Assembly (NCBI RefSeq): GCF_000757885.1
Contig: NZ_JQCR01000002.1
Location: 2,725,730 to 2,789,729, forward strand
From: Paenibacillus wynnii
Lineage (GTDB): Bacteria > Bacillota > Bacilli > Paenibacillales > Paenibacillaceae
Length of the DNA stretch: 64,000 nt
Direction of reading: 5' to 3'
In this document: piece by piece, positions 63,131-64,000 of the stretch
How the letters are laid out: each line of letters opens with the position of its first letter
Position numbering within the stretch: the stretch's first letter is position 1
Position numbers and translations under genes: made by a program
Notes under the pieces: generated by a model
The model's input: only the letters and a program-made list of their open reading frames with translations
What the model was told of the DNA's origin: nothing
Database searches by the model: none

Positions 63131-63353
63131 GGTGCGACAGGTGCTCAAGGGATTCAGGGTCTGCAGGGCATCCAAGGCGTGAAGGGAGACATCGGGGAAG
63201 TAGGTCCACAAGGGGCACAAGGATTCCAAGGATTACAAGGAGTGAAGGGTGACACCGGTGCAATTGGACCAAAGGGAGACACTGGTGCACAGGGGAACAT
63301 TGGATTAACCGGCCCTCAGGGTCCTAAAGGGGATCAGGGGGAACCAGGAGCGG
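63131..63353 (+). repeat. Collagen-like Gly-X-Y tract 3
   Basis: About 25 triplets (GATGAQGIQGLQGIQG to GDQGEPG) in the restored frame, followed by a short C-terminal segment ending PLSGDFWYKEV. Confidence 0.85.
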
Positions 63354-63480
63354 CTGTGGCCGATAGCGTGGAATGGGCGAATGTACTTAGCAAACCTACG
63401 AATTTGGCCAAAATAACCATGGCAACACTAGCACCAACAAGCCCATTATCGGGCGATTTTTGGTATAAGGAGGTTTAATA

Positions 63481-64000
63481 ATGGCAGATAAGAACTTTCA
63501 AATGACACAACGCAACAGCGCAAATACAGCATGGGATAATTTATTTCCTCTTACAAAAGGGGGGAATGTGACTGCAAGCAATGGACCAGACTGTTGATAC
63601 TCATGTGGTGGATACCTCACATGTTCGTTATGCACCGGATACAGGTACAGCAAATGCCAAAGTAGTCACTCTTAACCCTGCCGCAACAGCTTATGTTGAT
63701 GGGCTACCTGTTGCGTTCAAAAAATGCTATTTTAAATACAGGAGCAGTAACGATAAATGTAAACGGTCTTGGCGTTAAACCGGTGCTGAAGTCCAATGGA
63801 GGCGCGCTGGTGAGTGGTAGCTTGAAGGCGGGGAGTATCTATACCATCAGGTACAATTCAACCACTGGAAATTTTATCTTACAGGGTGAAGGAGGTGAGT
63901 ATGGAACAGCAGCAGTTGCTCAAGTATTGACCGGATATACATTAGGAACAGACTCCGGAGTTATTGCGGGAGTATGCCGAATAACGGTGCGCAGAACAAG
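63481..64000 (+). pseudogene. Tail fibre/appendage gene, frameshifted, continues past the window
   Basis: ATG 63481 with AAGGAGG starts MADKNFQMTQRNSANTAWDN, then three single-base indels break the frame: an extra base in 63581-63587 (stop TGA at 63595), an extra A in the six-A run 63719-63724, and a missing base near 63971-63974. Corrected, it reads NGQTVDTHVVDTSHVRYAPD, FKNAILNTGAVTINVNGLGV, then GVMPNNGAQNK at the window edge. This is the common Paenibacillus phage tail-appendage module. Confidence 0.8.

Larger units (their letters stand above)
61001..63478 (+). pseudogene. Gp37-like tail-tip protein with collagen-like fibre, disrupted by two compensating indels
   Basis: Residues 1-~365 (start GTG, AGIVRIYDIEFNWIGEIDNH) form a ReqiPepy6 Gp37-like tail-tip domain. 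A Gly-X-Y collagen tract (62117-62535), a globular insert (62540-62860), a second GXY tract (62866-62970) and a third (63131-63353) follow. An extra base near 62969-62973 leads to TGA at 62990-62992, and a missing base near 63024-63026 restores the frame; in between the intended GADGKTWYS... and ANTLGVSGDFHINTSTWDI modules are recognisable. Whether this is decay or assembly error is open. Confidence 0.8.

Noticed and set aside
62117..63353. Minisatellite or mobile repeat
   Set aside because: The 9-bp periodicity is explained by Gly-X-Y collagen coding.

Overview
The window reads as chromosomal DNA of a low-to-moderate GC spore-forming Firmicute, most likely Paenibacillus or a close relative. 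The evidence is the Bacillales gene order fusA-tuf-S10-spc-alpha-rpoA-rplQ-truA-rplM-rpsI, the small KOW-domain gene between map and infA, the zinc-type S14 and L36, a HemAT-type heme chemoreceptor, and very strong GGAGG ribosome binding sites with frequent GTG and TTG starts. The genus is an inference; no database was searched.

Layout. (1) 1-1614: end of fusA, then tuf. (2) 1627-5242: an insertion between tuf and the S10 operon. It holds a leftward operon (V4R-domain protein, DUF2249-like protein, cupin), a divergent Fnr-like regulator with an N-terminal cysteine cluster, and a soluble globin-coupled chemoreceptor. Two perfect regulator palindromes lie between the divergent genes, so this looks like an oxygen/NO/heme-responsive module. 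(3) 5252-20610: the long ribosomal protein operon with secY, adk, map, infA, rpoA and rplQ, expressed from a clear promoter at 5252-5280. (4) 20611-22722: truA, then rplM-rpsI with its own promoter and leader.

(5) 22723-64000: a siphovirus-type prophage inserted at the 3' end of rpsI. The leftward lysogeny block is integrase, ImmA/IrrE-like peptidase and XRE repressor. It faces a rightward early block (Cro-like protein, DUF771-like protein, ORF6N/ORF6C antirepressor), then a replication block: a DnaD-like initiator carrying a tandem 11-bp iteron array, RecU, a 'replication terminator'-type protein and HNH nuclease. About 10 kb of small accessory ORFs follow, several with zinc-binding cysteine pairs. 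Next come a sigma-70-region-4-like late regulator, a structured non-coding late-control region, terminase, portal, a MuF head protein fused to a RelA/SpoT-like C-terminal domain with a small putative immunity gene, scaffold, capsid, connectors, tail tube, frameshifted tail chaperones, tape measure and tail tip with collagen-like fibres. The lysis genes and right attachment site are beyond the window.

The strongest candidates for something new are the MuF-RelA toxin/immunity pair (47571-49451) and the iteron origin inside the initiator gene (29726-29802). Next are the 24-bp-phased palindromes in terS (44150-44207), the Fnr double-box module (2831-2878), and two independently transcribed cargo ('moron') genes. 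The prophage looks damaged: an amber codon splits the tape measure gene, another stop splits a BC1872-like gene, and at least five single-base indels break the tail-fibre genes in the last ~1 kb. The last of these may be assembly error instead of decay.
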